Source: an uncultured Alphaproteobacteria bacterium (lineage in GTDB: Bacteria; Pseudomonadota; Alphaproteobacteria; Methylaequorales; Methylaequoraceae). From it: a stretch of DNA of 64,000 nucleotides. The position numbers and the translations under genes were made by a program. Positions 1 to 9,044 of this stretch are shown here, one piece after another. The DNA lies in contig CACMJG010000005.1 in assembly GCA_902613995.1 (NCBI GenBank), positions 77,542 through 141,541 of the forward strand. The letters run 5' to 3'. Positions within the stretch are counted from its first letter, which is position 1. Every line of letters begins with the position of its first letter. Under the pieces are notes generated by a model. The model had not been told where the DNA came from and made no database searches. It was given only the letters and a program-made list of their open reading frames with translations.

Positions 1-511
1 ATGACGATACCTTTACAAATACTTCTGGAATATTGACACCCTTTTTATTGGAAATTCTTCCACCATTAATTACTTCTGTTACGATTTGTTCCGAGTTTGC
101 ACTTTGAATATTTAAAATGATTTTTCCATCATCAATCAAAATTCTATTATTTTTTTTTACAGACTTGAATATTTCAGGGTGAGGAAGAAGAATTCTTGAC
201 TCATCACCTAATTTTTCATTTAAATCTAACGAAAACTTTTGATTATTTTTTAATAAAACAGATCCGTTTTTAAAATTCCCAATTCTAAATTTTGGTCCTT
301 GTAAATCTCCCAGAATAGCAATTGGTCTACCTAATCTTTTTTCGTATTGTCTTATATGGAAAACTCTTCTGCGATGATCTTCATGAGTTCCATGACTAAA
401 ATTTAATCTAAAAATGTCTGCACCAGCTTGAAATAGTGAATGAATTTTAACTGGAGAAGATGACGATGGCCCTAAAGTCGCAATGATTTTTGTATTTCTG
501 TTTCTTAACAT
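1..511 (-). CDS. pyk: Pyruvate kinase, N-terminal part (cut by window edge)
   Basis: Reading the minus strand from the ATG at 511 gives an uninterrupted frame of 170 codons to the window edge. It begins with a stretch like the pyruvate kinase N-terminus: KIIATLGPSS (residues 8-17), then RLNFSHGTHEDH with the substrate-binding Asn and the conserved Ser-His, and ILGDLQGPKFRIG at about residues 66-78. These are the first strand of the TIM barrel and the start of the B domain. The enzyme makes pyruvate and ATP from phosphoenolpyruvate and ADP. The C-terminal two thirds lie outside the window. The next gene is divergent, 55 bp away. A pyk gene beside DUF1244 and N-formylglutamate amidohydrolase genes is a familiar alphaproteobacterial arrangement. 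Confidence 0.93.
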   Translation of the reverse strand, partial: MLRNRNTKIIATLGPSSSSPVKIHSLFQAGADIFRLNFSHGTHEDHRRRVFHIRQYEKRLGRPIAILGDLQGPKFRIGNFKNGSVLLKNNQKFSLDLNEKLGDESRILLPHPEIFKSVKKNNRILIDDGKIILNIQSANSEQIVTEVINGGRISNKKGVNIPEVFVKVSS

Positions 512-566
512 TTCTTATTTACTTTATACTACACTAATTAACTATTTGATATAAAATTAAATCCAG

Positions 567-1304
567 ATGGAACCTGTATTTTTTGCAAAGGAATTTGAAA
601 ATAAAAAATTAATTAATCACATAGTTTTTATATGTGATCATGCTTCAAATTATATTCCTCGAAAATATAAAAAACTTGGAATCTCTGATAGTAATTTAGA
701 AAGTCACATTGCTTTTGATATTGGTGCAAAAAATTTAACAATTAATTTAGCTAAAAAATTAAAACAATCTTATTTTTTATCAAATTTTTCAAGATTGTTG
801 ATTGACCCAAATAGAAAAGAAATGGACAGAGAATTAATAACAGGGAGGTCATTCGGAGTGGAAATACCCAAAAATTTAAATATCTCTGTTCAAGAAAGGG
901 AGCACAGAATTAATTTTTTTTATAATTACTACCATAAAAATTTAGGGAATTTTGTGAAAAAAAAAATTCATAAATACAAAAAAGTCTTTTTGGTTTCAAT
1001 TCACAGTTTTACTAAAAACTCAAAAAACTTTAATAGGGGGATAGAAGTTGGTTTGTTGTGGAATAAAAGTATGGATCTTTTACTACCCATTCAAAGAAAT
1101 CTAAAAGACAACAAAATTCACTTTGGAAGAAATTATCCATATTCTGGTTTTCATTACAATTATACTGTTGACAGACTATGTAGGAATTTTGACTTAAAAA
1201 ATATTACCATAGAAATTAGAAACGATTTGATTTGTGATCAAAAAGGAATTAAAAAATATGTAAAACTAATGTCAAATATACTTAAGGAATTTCTGAATGA
1301 ATAA
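567..1304 (+). CDS. N-formylglutamate amidohydrolase family protein
   Basis: This 245-residue protein matches the N-formylglutamate amidohydrolase (FGase) family. It has the CDHASN motif at residues 23-28, the conserved HIAFDIGA stretch (47-54) and SRLLIDPNR (75-83). Family members are zinc hydrolases that release glutamate from N-formylglutamate, the last step of one histidine degradation route, but many act on other N-formyl or N-acyl amino acids. No hut genes are nearby, so a role in histidine breakdown is not supported by context. The gene overlaps the next one by 8 bp and lies divergent to pyk. The ATG at 567 is the only sensible start and has no clear Shine-Dalgarno sequence. Confidence 0.85.
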   Translation: MEPVFFAKEFENKKLINHIVFICDHASNYIPRKYKKLGISDSNLESHIAFDIGAKNLTINLAKKLKQSYFLSNFSRLLIDPNRKEMDRELITGRSFGVEIPKNLNISVQEREHRINFFYNYYHKNLGNFVKKKIHKYKKVFLVSIHSFTKNSKNFNRGIEVGLLWNKSMDLLLPIQRNLKDNKIHFGRNYPYSGFHYNYTVDRLCRNFDLKNITIEIRNDLICDQKGIKKYVKLMSNILKEFLNE

Positions 1305-1554
1305 AAACCACGAAAAGGAAAGTATAGAAGCTGCTGCATTTAGAAGGCTAATTTCCCATCTTCAAAAAAATAATCAAGTACAAAATATCGATTTAATGAA
1401 CTTAGCAGGCTTTTGTAGAAATTGTCTTTCTAAATGGATGGTAGAAGAAGCAAAAAAAATGAATATAAGTCTTGATTATGAGAATGTTCGTTCTGAGGTG
1501 TATGGAATGGATTACAACGAGTGGAAAAAAAAATTTCAAACTCCGATTGAATAA
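1297..1554 (+). CDS. DUF1244 family small protein
   Basis: An 85-residue soluble protein of the DUF1244 family, recognised by the stretch GFCRNCLSKWM (residues 38-48) with a CxxC pair at Cys40 and Cys43, and by SEVYGMDYNEWK near the C-terminus. Proteins of this family are short, helical and widespread in alphaproteobacteria; no function is established. The CxxC suggests metal binding or redox chemistry, which is inference. It overlaps the upstream amidohydrolase by 8 bp and its stop codon touches the ATG of the following epimerase, so the three are probably one transcript. Confidence 0.85.
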   Translation: MNKNHEKESIEAAAFRRLISHLQKNNQVQNIDLMNLAGFCRNCLSKWMVEEAKKMNISLDYENVRSEVYGMDYNEWKKKFQTPIE

Positions 1555-2511
1555 ATGAATATCTTAGTTACTGGAGCTGCGGGTTTTATTGGTTTTCACA
1601 CATGTATTGCCTTGCAAGCAAAACATATGATATACGGTCTTGATAATTTAAACGATTATTATGACGTTAACCTTAAGAAAAGCAGATTAAAGATACTTAA
1701 AAAGTATAAGAATTTTAAATTTTTAAAGACAGATATTCAGAATAAAAATTTATATAATAAATTCAAAAGAATTAAATTAGACGTTATTATTAATCTTGCT
1801 GCTCAAGCAGGAGTTAGACATTCACTCAAAGATCCATTTTCATACATCAATTCAAATGTATTAGGACAAATAAATTTACTTGAGTTTGCAAAAAAACTAA
1901 ATGTTAAAAAATTTATTTATGCAAGTTCTTCGTCGGTATATGGGGGAAATGAGAAGATGCCATTTTCAGTAAAACATAGAGTTGATAAACCTATTTCACT
2001 TTATGCAGCCTCAAAAAAATCTACCGAACTTTTAGCTGAATGTTATTCTCATTTATTTGGAATAAAATGTATAGGATTAAGATTTTTTACAGTTTACGGT
2101 CCCTGGGGAAGACCTGATATGGCTACTTTTATTTTCACAAAAAAAATTATAGAAAAAAAAAAAATAAATATATTTAATTATGGAAATATGAAGAGGGACT
2201 TTACTTATATTGACGATATTATTGAAGGTATACGGGGTGCAGTCAATCTAAAAGATGATTATAAACATAGAATTTATAATTTAGGCAATAATAAACCAGA
2301 AAGCTTAACAAGATTTATATCAATAATAGAAAAGAAACTAAAAATTAAAGCCAAAAGAAATCTTTTACCAATCCAGCCTGGTGATGTTGCTAAAACTTCA
2401 GCAAATATTGTTGAGAGCAAAAGAGAATTAAATTTTAATCCAAAAATTTCTATAGACATTGGCATACCAAGGTTTATTGAATGGTACAAGCAATACTACG
2501 AATTGAAATAA
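1555..2511 (+). CDS. NAD-dependent nucleotide-sugar epimerase (UDP-glucuronate 4-epimerase type)
   Basis: A 318-residue extended short-chain dehydrogenase. The NAD-binding motif GAAGFIG is at residues 7-13, the catalytic Ser-rich loop YASSSSVYG at 122-130, and the catalytic pair Tyr150/Lys154. The opening DNLNDYYD and the stretch GPWGRPDMA are characteristic of UDP-glucuronate/UDP-galacturonate 4-epimerases (CapI/LspL type) rather than GalE. It should act in the cytoplasm on UDP-sugars for surface polysaccharide, but no glycosyltransferases are close by. The start abuts the DUF1244 stop with no spacer. The gene converges on the acyl-CoA synthetase gene with 1 bp between them. Confidence 0.85.
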   Translation: MNILVTGAAGFIGFHTCIALQAKHMIYGLDNLNDYYDVNLKKSRLKILKKYKNFKFLKTDIQNKNLYNKFKRIKLDVIINLAAQAGVRHSLKDPFSYINSNVLGQINLLEFAKKLNVKKFIYASSSSVYGGNEKMPFSVKHRVDKPISLYAASKKSTELLAECYSHLFGIKCIGLRFFTVYGPWGRPDMATFIFTKKIIEKKKINIFNYGNMKRDFTYIDDIIEGIRGAVNLKDDYKHRIYNLGNNKPESLTRFISIIEKKLKIKAKRNLLPIQPGDVAKTSANIVESKRELNFNPKISIDIGIPRFIEWYKQYYELK

Positions 2512-2512
2512 T

Positions 2513-4207
2513 TTATTTGTAAAGTTTTTCTATTTCGTCTTTATAACTAAAATAAACTTTATCCCTTTTTATCTTATGGGTTTGAGTGAGAAGCCCATTT
2601 TCATATGTAAATTTTTCTTTTACCAGTAAAAATTTCCTAATTCTTTCTAAAGAATTCAATGAAGTATTAATTTTTTTTATAAGTTCTGTATATTTACTTT
2701 TATTGCTTGAGTCTTGAACTACGAGCAAAGCTATTAAAAAAGGTTTGTTATCTCCGAAAACAACAGCTTGTTCAATTTCAAGTTGTTCCGACAATTTGGT
2801 TTCAATTTTTTGTACAGATATATTATCTCCACCAGATGTAACAATCAGATCTTTTTTTCTTCCATTTATTACCAACCTTCCCATTTTGTCTAAAAATCCT
2901 AAATCACCTGTGTAAAGCCATTCTTTTTTGATAGTTTGCGAGGTTAGTTTTTTACTTCTCCAGTAACCATTCATTACATTGGAGCCCTTAACAAGAATTT
3001 CTCCATCAACTGCAATTTTTATTTCTACGTTTTTAACAGGAAAACCAACTGTATTTGGATTGTTGAATTTTTTTGTATTACAACTTATCAGAGGTGCGGC
3101 CTCTGTTTGCCCATAACCTTGTAATAATGTTAAACCAATTTTATTAAAAAATAAACCAATCTGTGGGCTTAATGCTGCGCCTCCAGATATAAGTGCTTTG
3201 ACCTTTCCTCCAAAAATTTTTCTAACTGCAGCCCTTAAAAATAGAAAAATAAATATTTGGCTTAAATATTTTCTCAATTTATTTTGTTGATTATCCTCAA
3301 GACCATTGAAGCAAATATTTAAAATTAAACGTTTTAAAAAACCTACTTTGTTTATCTGACTCTTGATTTTTTTAAAAATGTTTTCGAATAGCCTAGGAAC
3401 TCCAGAAAATATTGTAGGTTTAATTTCTTTTACTTCATTCATTAACTTATCTAATGATGAGCAAAAATAAATTTCACCCCCTATTAATAAAGGAAAATAA
3501 AGTCCTGCCATTCTCTCATATGAATGAGATAATGGTAAAAAAGAAATAAACCTTTCATTATCAATTCCAAAATCATTAATTATATTCAATGATGCAAAAA
3601 GATTATGTATTAAAGCTTTATGACTTAGAGTCACCCCTTTTGGTTTTCCACTAGTTCCTGATGTGTAGATTATAGTTGAAATATCATTTAAGGAAACATT
3701 TTGCCTTTTGACTCTTTTTTTTTTTTCTGATGAAATTGAAAGATAATTTATATGACTATCATGTTTTTCAATAGTTATAATTTTACTGGGATCAAAATTT
3801 TCCAAAATAGCCTGATTTTTTTTTAGAATATTATCATTTTCAAAAATGATTATCTTAGGCGATGAATTTTTAATAATGAACGCATTATCGTCTAAATTAT
3901 TAGTAACAAATGCCGGTACGGTAATTCCACCAACACTCATTATTGCAATATCAAATTCAACCCATTCAATTCTGTTAGACGATAAGAGAAAAACTCTGTC
4001 CCCTTTTTTTAACCCTAATTTTGTGAGAGAGTTTATAATTTTATCAATATTTATTCCGATTTCTTGAAAAGTTTTGCCACTCCATGTGTCTTTGACCTTA
4101 GAAAATAAAAATTTTTTTGTAGGAAAATTTTTTTTATAAAAATCAAAAATATTTGTTAAATTCGAGGCATTTTTTAAAAGACTTGAAAATTTAATTTTTT
4201 TATTCAT
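2513..4207 (-). CDS. AMP-dependent acyl-CoA synthetase (long-chain fatty acid-CoA ligase type)
   Basis: A 564-residue ANL-superfamily enzyme. The ATP/AMP-binding P-loop YTSGTSGKPKG is at residues 181-191, followed by the A5-type motif GYGQTEAAP and the hinge region TGDLGFLDKMGRLVINGRKKD. This pattern is that of the FAA1/FadD15-like long-chain acyl-CoA synthetases, which activate fatty acids with ATP and CoA; the exact chain length cannot be read from sequence. The protein shows no membrane segment. Its start lies only 29 bp from that of the divergent pepF gene, so any two promoters must overlap. Next to it is a convergent epimerase gene, and no other fatty-acid genes are in the window. Confidence 0.88.
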   Translation of the reverse strand: MNKKIKFSSLLKNASNLTNIFDFYKKNFPTKKFLFSKVKDTWSGKTFQEIGINIDKIINSLTKLGLKKGDRVFLLSSNRIEWVEFDIAIMSVGGITVPAFVTNNLDDNAFIIKNSSPKIIIFENDNILKKNQAILENFDPSKIITIEKHDSHINYLSISSEKKKRVKRQNVSLNDISTIIYTSGTSGKPKGVTLSHKALIHNLFASLNIINDFGIDNERFISFLPLSHSYERMAGLYFPLLIGGEIYFCSSLDKLMNEVKEIKPTIFSGVPRLFENIFKKIKSQINKVGFLKRLILNICFNGLEDNQQNKLRKYLSQIFIFLFLRAAVRKIFGGKVKALISGGAALSPQIGLFFNKIGLTLLQGYGQTEAAPLISCNTKKFNNPNTVGFPVKNVEIKIAVDGEILVKGSNVMNGYWRSKKLTSQTIKKEWLYTGDLGFLDKMGRLVINGRKKDLIVTSGGDNISVQKIETKLSEQLEIEQAVVFGDNKPFLIALLVVQDSSNKSKYTELIKKINTSLNSLERIRKFLLVKEKFTYENGLLTQTHKIKRDKVYFSYKDEIEKLYK

Positions 4208-4236
4208 TTAATAGTATTAAATACTTGTTTTTTTCT

Positions 4237-5985
4237 ATGTCAAACTTACCAATCTGGAATCTTGCCGACTTTTATCCAAACTTTAACTCTAAACTTATAA
4301 AGGACGATCTTAACAAAATTAATAAGCAATCAATTTCATTTTCAAATAAGTACAAATCTAAACTGAAAAATCTTAGTTCTCAAAAATTGATTGAGTCAAT
4401 TAAACTATATGAAAGAATAGAGGAAAAAATTTATTTTATAAAAAGTTTTTCTTTCCTAACTTATTGTACAGATCAGTTAAACAAAAACAAAAGTAAGTTT
4501 TACCAAAGTACTCAAGAAATATTATCAGAGGTTGAGAAAAATTTAATTTTCTTCAGTATAGAAATCAATAACCTCGAAAAAAAAAAAATTAATTCTATTA
4601 AATCCAGCAAATATAAAAGCTGGATTGAGAATCTTAATAAGTTTAAAAAATATCAACAACCTGAATTAATCGAGAAGCTTTTAATGGAAAAATCACTTAC
4701 AAGTTCATCTGCATGGATAAAGTTTTTTGACCAAAACATGACGCGTTTAAAGTTTCCTTACAAAAATAAAACTCTAAATGAAACCGAAATTCTAAATCTA
4801 TTTTCATCTCCTAAAGAATCAGTGAGAAAAGAAGCAGCCGAATCCTTCGGAAATACGTTAAGACAAAATATCTTCTATTTCACATTTGTAATGAATAATA
4901 TCTCCAAAGATCTCGATATTGATAAAAAATTAAGAGGTTTCAAATATGCTGAATCATCAAGGCATTTGTCGAATCAGATTGATAAAGAAGATGTCGATTC
5001 TTTAGTAAAAACTGTACAAGCAAACTATACATCGATATCACATAGATATTATAGATACAAAGCCAAGAACTTTGGGAAAAAGAAGTTGAATTACTGGGAC
5101 AGAAATGCACCATATCCCAGATCAAAGAACTATGTGGTATCATGGAAGCAAGCAAAAGATATTGTTTTAAGCTCTTATTATGAATTTGATCAAAGAGTTG
5201 GTGATATTGCTAATTTATTCTTTGAAAAATCGTGGATACACGCGAAACCACAAGAAGGCAAAACTTCAGGAGCATTCTCTCATCCCACTGTTCCGTCTTG
5301 TCACCCATACATATTAGTAAATTTTCAAGGAAAAATTAGAGATGTAATGACTTTAGCACACGAACTTGGTCATGGTGTACACCAATACCTTTCAAATAAG
5401 AATGGTTTGTTTTTAGCTGACACACCTCTAACATTAGCTGAGACAGCAAGTGTTTTTGGCGAAATGTTAACGTTTAAATCACTTCTAAAAAATTCTAAGA
5501 GTAAGAGCGAAAAGATTTATCTCTTGAGATCAAAAATTGAAGACATGTTAAACACTGTATTTAGGCAAGTTTCATTTTTTTTATTTGAGCGTAAACTTCA
5601 TGATATGAGAGCAAAGGGCGAGTTATCTGATGAGGACATATCAGAATTGTGGATGAATAGTCAAAAAGAAAGTTTGGGAGACAGTATAATCCTTTCAGAG
5701 GACTACAGTTATTTTTGGGCTTACATTCCTCACTTTATTCACTCACCTTTTTATGTGTATGCATACGCATTTGGGGACTGTCTAGTTAATTCACTGTACT
5801 CCAAATATGAATCTTCACAGAAAGGTTTCAATGACAAATATCTAAACCTATTGAAATCTGGTGGATCTCAAAATTATCAAACTCTTCTGAAAGGTTTTGA
5901 TTTGAACCCAAAAAATAAAAATTTCTGGCAAATGGGTATGAATTTGATTAAAAGTTTAATAGATGATTTAGAAAAAATAAGTTAG
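4237..5985 (+). CDS. pepF: Oligoendopeptidase F family zinc peptidase (M3)
   Basis: The protein is about 582 residues with the M3 zinc motif HELGH at residues 375-379 (zinc ligands His375 and His379) and the downstream TLAETASVFGE segment supplying the third ligand Glu. Full length and C-terminal features (HFIHSPFYVYAYAFGD) match PepF/PepF-related oligopeptidases. It degrades peptides in the cytoplasm. A TTG at 4225 could add four residues, but the ATG at 4237 gives MSNLPIWNLADFY, the usual N-terminal start for this family, so I chose it. No Shine-Dalgarno sequence is visible. The transhydrogenase operon follows 13 bp downstream. Confidence 0.92.
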   Translation: MSNLPIWNLADFYPNFNSKLIKDDLNKINKQSISFSNKYKSKLKNLSSQKLIESIKLYERIEEKIYFIKSFSFLTYCTDQLNKNKSKFYQSTQEILSEVEKNLIFFSIEINNLEKKKINSIKSSKYKSWIENLNKFKKYQQPELIEKLLMEKSLTSSSAWIKFFDQNMTRLKFPYKNKTLNETEILNLFSSPKESVRKEAAESFGNTLRQNIFYFTFVMNNISKDLDIDKKLRGFKYAESSRHLSNQIDKEDVDSLVKTVQANYTSISHRYYRYKAKNFGKKKLNYWDRNAPYPRSKNYVVSWKQAKDIVLSSYYEFDQRVGDIANLFFEKSWIHAKPQEGKTSGAFSHPTVPSCHPYILVNFQGKIRDVMTLAHELGHGVHQYLSNKNGLFLADTPLTLAETASVFGEMLTFKSLLKNSKSKSEKIYLLRSKIEDMLNTVFRQVSFFLFERKLHDMRAKGELSDEDISELWMNSQKESLGDSIILSEDYSYFWAYIPHFIHSPFYVYAYAFGDCLVNSLYSKYESSQKGFNDKYLNLLKSGGSQNYQTLLKGFDLNPKNKNFWQMGMNLIKSLIDDLEKIS

Positions 5986-5998
5986 GTCGTATAAAATT

Positions 5999-7126
5999 AT
6001 GAAATTAGTTGTTCCAATGGAAATTACTGAAGGTGAATCCAGAGTAAGTATAACACCAGACTGTATCCCAGCTTTAACCAAAATGGGTTTCAAAGTTTTT
6101 GTTCAAAAAGATGCTGGAATTGGATCATCTTACACTGACGATGATTATAGGAAGAGTGGTGCAAAGATATGCTCCAAACTGAGTGAACTGTATGGTAAAG
6201 CAAATTTAGTTGTTAAAATACAAAGACCAATAAAGTTAAAAAAGATAAATGAGTATAATTTACTCAAAAACTGTGAGTTACTTACACTTCTCTATGAGCA
6301 AAAATTTAAAAACGAATTCAACATGCTTAAAAAGTTAAAAATAAATGTTTTTGCACTTGAAAAAATGCCCAGAATTTCAAGAGCTCAAAGCATGGATGTT
6401 TTATCCTCACAAAGTAATCTATCCGGTTACAAAGCTGTAATTGATGCAGCGAGTGAGTTCAATAAAGCTTTTCCATTAATGATGACATCCGCAGGTACCG
6501 TTGCTCCTGCTAAGGTTCTAGTAATAGGAGCGGGAGTTGCTGGATTACAGGCTATTGCAACTGCCAAAAGACTTGGGTCTGTCGTATTTGCCTTTGATGT
6601 TAGATCTTCAACAAAAGAGCAGGTCGAAAGTCTTGGAGCCAAATTTGTTGATGTAGCAACTAATGATTCTGGGGAAACAGCTGCTGGATATGCTAAGGAA
6701 ATGACAGCTTCTTACAAAAAAAAACAAAATGCTATTTTAGCCGATATATTAAAAAAAATGGATATTGTTATTACTACTGCTCTTATTCCAGGTAAAAAAG
6801 CTCCAGTGCTTCTAAGTAAGAAAATGGTTGAATCAATGAAGGTAGGGAGCATCATAATTGACCTTGCATCGGAATTTGGAGGTAATTGTGAATTGACCAA
6901 ACATGGTGAAAAAGTCATTTTCAAATCAAAAAAGATCATTGGCCCTAAGAATCTTGCATCTTCGGTAGCACAAGATTCATCAAGATTGTATTCAAAGAAT
7001 GTTGTAAACTTCTTAATGAACTCTTGCGATTCGGGAAAATTCAAAAGCTTTAATTGGGAAGATGAAGTAGTAAAAGAAACTTGTGTTGTTAAAAATCTAA
7101 TAAACGCTAAAAAGGAAAGTAAATAA
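5999..7126 (+). CDS. pntAA: Proton-translocating NAD(P) transhydrogenase subunit alpha part 1
   Basis: A 375-residue soluble domain I of transhydrogenase, binding NAD(H). The dinucleotide motif GAGVAG lies at residues 177-182, preceded by the family segment RISRAQSMDVLSSQ (125-138) that contributes the RQD-loop-like region of the active site. The enzyme couples hydride transfer between NADH and NADP+ to proton entry, supplying NADPH. Splitting of the alpha subunit into two genes is the normal alphaproteobacterial form. The stop codon overlaps the start of pntAB by one base (TAATG), so the subunits are translationally linked. Confidence 0.95.
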   Translation: MKLVVPMEITEGESRVSITPDCIPALTKMGFKVFVQKDAGIGSSYTDDDYRKSGAKICSKLSELYGKANLVVKIQRPIKLKKINEYNLLKNCELLTLLYEQKFKNEFNMLKKLKINVFALEKMPRISRAQSMDVLSSQSNLSGYKAVIDAASEFNKAFPLMMTSAGTVAPAKVLVIGAGVAGLQAIATAKRLGSVVFAFDVRSSTKEQVESLGAKFVDVATNDSGETAAGYAKEMTASYKKKQNAILADILKKMDIVITTALIPGKKAPVLLSKKMVESMKVGSIIIDLASEFGGNCELTKHGEKVIFKSKKIIGPKNLASSVAQDSSRLYSKNVVNFLMNSCDSGKFKSFNWEDEVVKETCVVKNLINAKKESK

Positions 7127-7431
7127 TGGAAAATATTGATCCAATTATTAATTTAATAATGATCTTCATACTAGCATGTATTATAGGTTATTATGTAATA
7201 TGGGGAGTTACATCAGCATTACATTCTCCCTTAATGGCTGTCACAAATGCAATATCGAGTGTTATTATTGTGGGAGCAATAATAGCAGCAGGACCAGAAG
7301 AAATAAACTTTTCCTCAATAATGGGTTTTTTGGCAATAATTCTTGCTTCAGTCAATATTTTTGGGGGGTTTGTTGTATCTCATAGAATGCTGTCTATGTT
7401 TAAAAAAAAAGAAAAGAAGAAAAATAAATGA
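7126..7431 (+). CDS. pntAB: NAD(P) transhydrogenase subunit alpha part 2 (membrane)
   Basis: A 101-residue membrane protein with about three hydrophobic segments (roughly residues 8-28, 38-57 and 62-84) and a lysine-rich tail. The segment GYYVIWGVTSALHSPLMAVTNAISS is the signature of the alpha-2 subunit, which forms part of the proton channel domain II. A modest purine-rich ribosome site (AAGGAAAG) lies 5-12 bases before the ATG. It overlaps pntB by 4 bp (ATGA). It forms a complex with the products of the flanking genes in the inner membrane. Confidence 0.95.
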   Translation: MENIDPIINLIMIFILACIIGYYVIWGVTSALHSPLMAVTNAISSVIIVGAIIAAGPEEINFSSIMGFLAIILASVNIFGGFVVSHRMLSMFKKKEKKKNK

Positions 7432-8819
7432 CAGAAAATTTAACAGCAATTTGCTATCTTATTTCGGCAATTTTTTTCATATTAGCACTTAAAGGTTTAT
7501 CCAACCCAGAATCCGCAAGAAACGGAAACATAATGGGTATAATTGGTATGACAATTGCCATTATAACTACGTTAAATAACCCCAATGTAGATTCATTAGC
7601 ACTAATAATTTTAGGGATTATTATTGGTGGCGCAATAGGTACCTTCATTGCCTTAAAGATTGAAATGACAGCTTTACCTCAGTTAGTTGCGGCTTTTCAT
7701 TCATTAGTCGGCTTGGCAGCTGTTTTTGTTGCAGCTAGTGCTTTTTACACACCTGGCAGTTATGGAATTGTTGATGAAAACGGTATGATTTATCCGTCAA
7801 GTTTAGTAGAAATGTCAATTGGTGTGGCAATTGGAGCGATAACCTTTACCGGTTCAATTATAGCATTTTTAAAGTTACAAGGTTTAGTTAGTGGAGCACC
7901 AACAACCTTTTTTGGACAACATTTTTTGAATCTAATTTTATTTATTTCACTAATTGTTTTAACAGTAATGTTTACACTAGAATCCTCAAAAGATGTTTTT
8001 TGGTTGATTGTAAGTTTGTCTCTTTTACTTGGCATACTTTTGATTATTCCAATTGGTGGCGCTGACATGCCAGTTGTAGTATCAATGTTGAATTCTTACT
8101 CTGGATGGGCAGCAGCTGGAATAGGTTTCACACTATCCAATCATCTTCTTATAATTGTCGGTTCCTTAGTTGGAGCATCTGGAGCAATTTTAAGTTATAT
8201 AATGTGCAAAGGAATGAATAGATCCTTTATAAGTGTCATATTAGGAGGGTTTGGAGTTGAGGAGGGGACTTCAGTTGAAAAAGATAAAAATAAAACTGTA
8301 AAAACTGGGAGCCCAGAGGATGCTGCCTTCATTATGTCTAACGCCAGTAGTGTAATAATTGTTCCTGGTTATGGTATGGCAGTAGCTCAAGCACAACACG
8401 CTCTAAGAGAGATGTGCGACATACTAAAGAAAAATGGAGTTACTATAAAATACGCAATTCACCCCGTAGCTGGAAGAATGCCTGGGCATATGAATGTTTT
8501 ACTCGCAGAGGCCAACGTTCCTTATGATGAGGTTTTTGAGTTGGAAGAAATCAACAGCGAGTTTTCTAACACAGATGCAGCTTTTGTTATCGGTGCAAAC
8601 GATATCACAAATCCAGCGGCAAAAACAGATAAGTCAAGTCCTATTTACGGCATGCCTATTTTGGACGTTGAAAACTCTGGAACAGTACTTTTCGTAAAAA
8701 GGTCTATGGCTTCAGGATATGCTGGTGTAGACAATGAATTATTTTTTAGAGATAATACAATGATGCTTTTCTCAGATGCAAAAAAAATGGTTGAAGATAT
8801 TGTTAAAAGCTTAGATTAG
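7428..8819 (+). CDS. pntB: NAD(P) transhydrogenase subunit beta
   Basis: The 463-residue beta subunit. The first 270 or so residues hold about nine hydrophobic segments of the membrane domain II, including the conserved His in AAFHSLVGLAAV, which is involved in proton transfer. The C-terminal soluble domain III binds NADP(H), with VPGYGMAVAQAQHALREM and HPVAGRMPGHMNVLLAEANVPYD clearly visible. The gene overlaps pntAB by 4 bp and ends the three-gene operon. It converges on rpsU with 11 bp between stop codons. NADPH supply by proton flow would suit a light-driven proton pump such as the one encoded near 55 kb; that link is inference. Confidence 0.96.
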   Translation: MTENLTAICYLISAIFFILALKGLSNPESARNGNIMGIIGMTIAIITTLNNPNVDSLALIILGIIIGGAIGTFIALKIEMTALPQLVAAFHSLVGLAAVFVAASAFYTPGSYGIVDENGMIYPSSLVEMSIGVAIGAITFTGSIIAFLKLQGLVSGAPTTFFGQHFLNLILFISLIVLTVMFTLESSKDVFWLIVSLSLLLGILLIIPIGGADMPVVVSMLNSYSGWAAAGIGFTLSNHLLIIVGSLVGASGAILSYIMCKGMNRSFISVILGGFGVEEGTSVEKDKNKTVKTGSPEDAAFIMSNASSVIIVPGYGMAVAQAQHALREMCDILKKNGVTIKYAIHPVAGRMPGHMNVLLAEANVPYDEVFELEEINSEFSNTDAAFVIGANDITNPAAKTDKSSPIYGMPILDVENSGTVLFVKRSMASGYAGVDNELFFRDNTMMLFSDAKKMVEDIVKSLD

Positions 8820-8830
8820 AGACGAAAAGA

Positions 8831-9037
8831 TTAGTAGCCTTGTATTTCTATTTTTTTTCTTAGCATCTTCTTATAACGTCTAGTACATTCATTCAACAGC
8901 CTTGCTTTTTTTTCAGATGGCTTCTCATATGCTCTTCTTTGCTTCATTTCTTTGAAAATGCCTTCTCTTTGGAGTTTCTTTTTCATAGCTCTCATTGCTT
9001 TTTCAAGATTGTTGTCTCTTACATTTACTCTAATAAT
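8831..9037 (-). CDS. rpsU: 30S ribosomal protein S21, apparent AUU start
   Basis: The minus-strand frame carries the S21 core VNVRDNNLEKAMRAMKKKLQ followed by REGIFKEMKQRRAYEKPSEKKAR, typical for alphaproteobacterial S21, and ends at TAA 8833-8831. An in-frame stop lies just upstream and no ATG, GTG, TTG or CTG occurs between it and the conserved core. The only plausible initiators are two consecutive ATT codons at 9037 and 9034. The first sits 7 bases after a strong AAGGAG site (9050-9045). An ATG immediately upstream (9042-9040) is followed directly by TAA and is in another frame. I therefore annotate AUU as start (68 residues). A one-base assembly error is the alternative. The gene is divergent from the COQ9-family gene, the usual alphaproteobacterial arrangement. 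Confidence 0.88.
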   Translation of the reverse strand: MIRVNVRDNNLEKAMRAMKKKLQREGIFKEMKQRRAYEKPSEKKARLLNECTRRYKKMLRKKIEIQGY

Positions 9038-9044
9038 TACATAT

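Noticed and set aside
8831-9042. ATG at 9042 as the rpsU start
   Set aside because: It is followed immediately by TAA and lies in a different frame from the S21 core; it could only be used after a frameshift or if one base is missing from the assembly.
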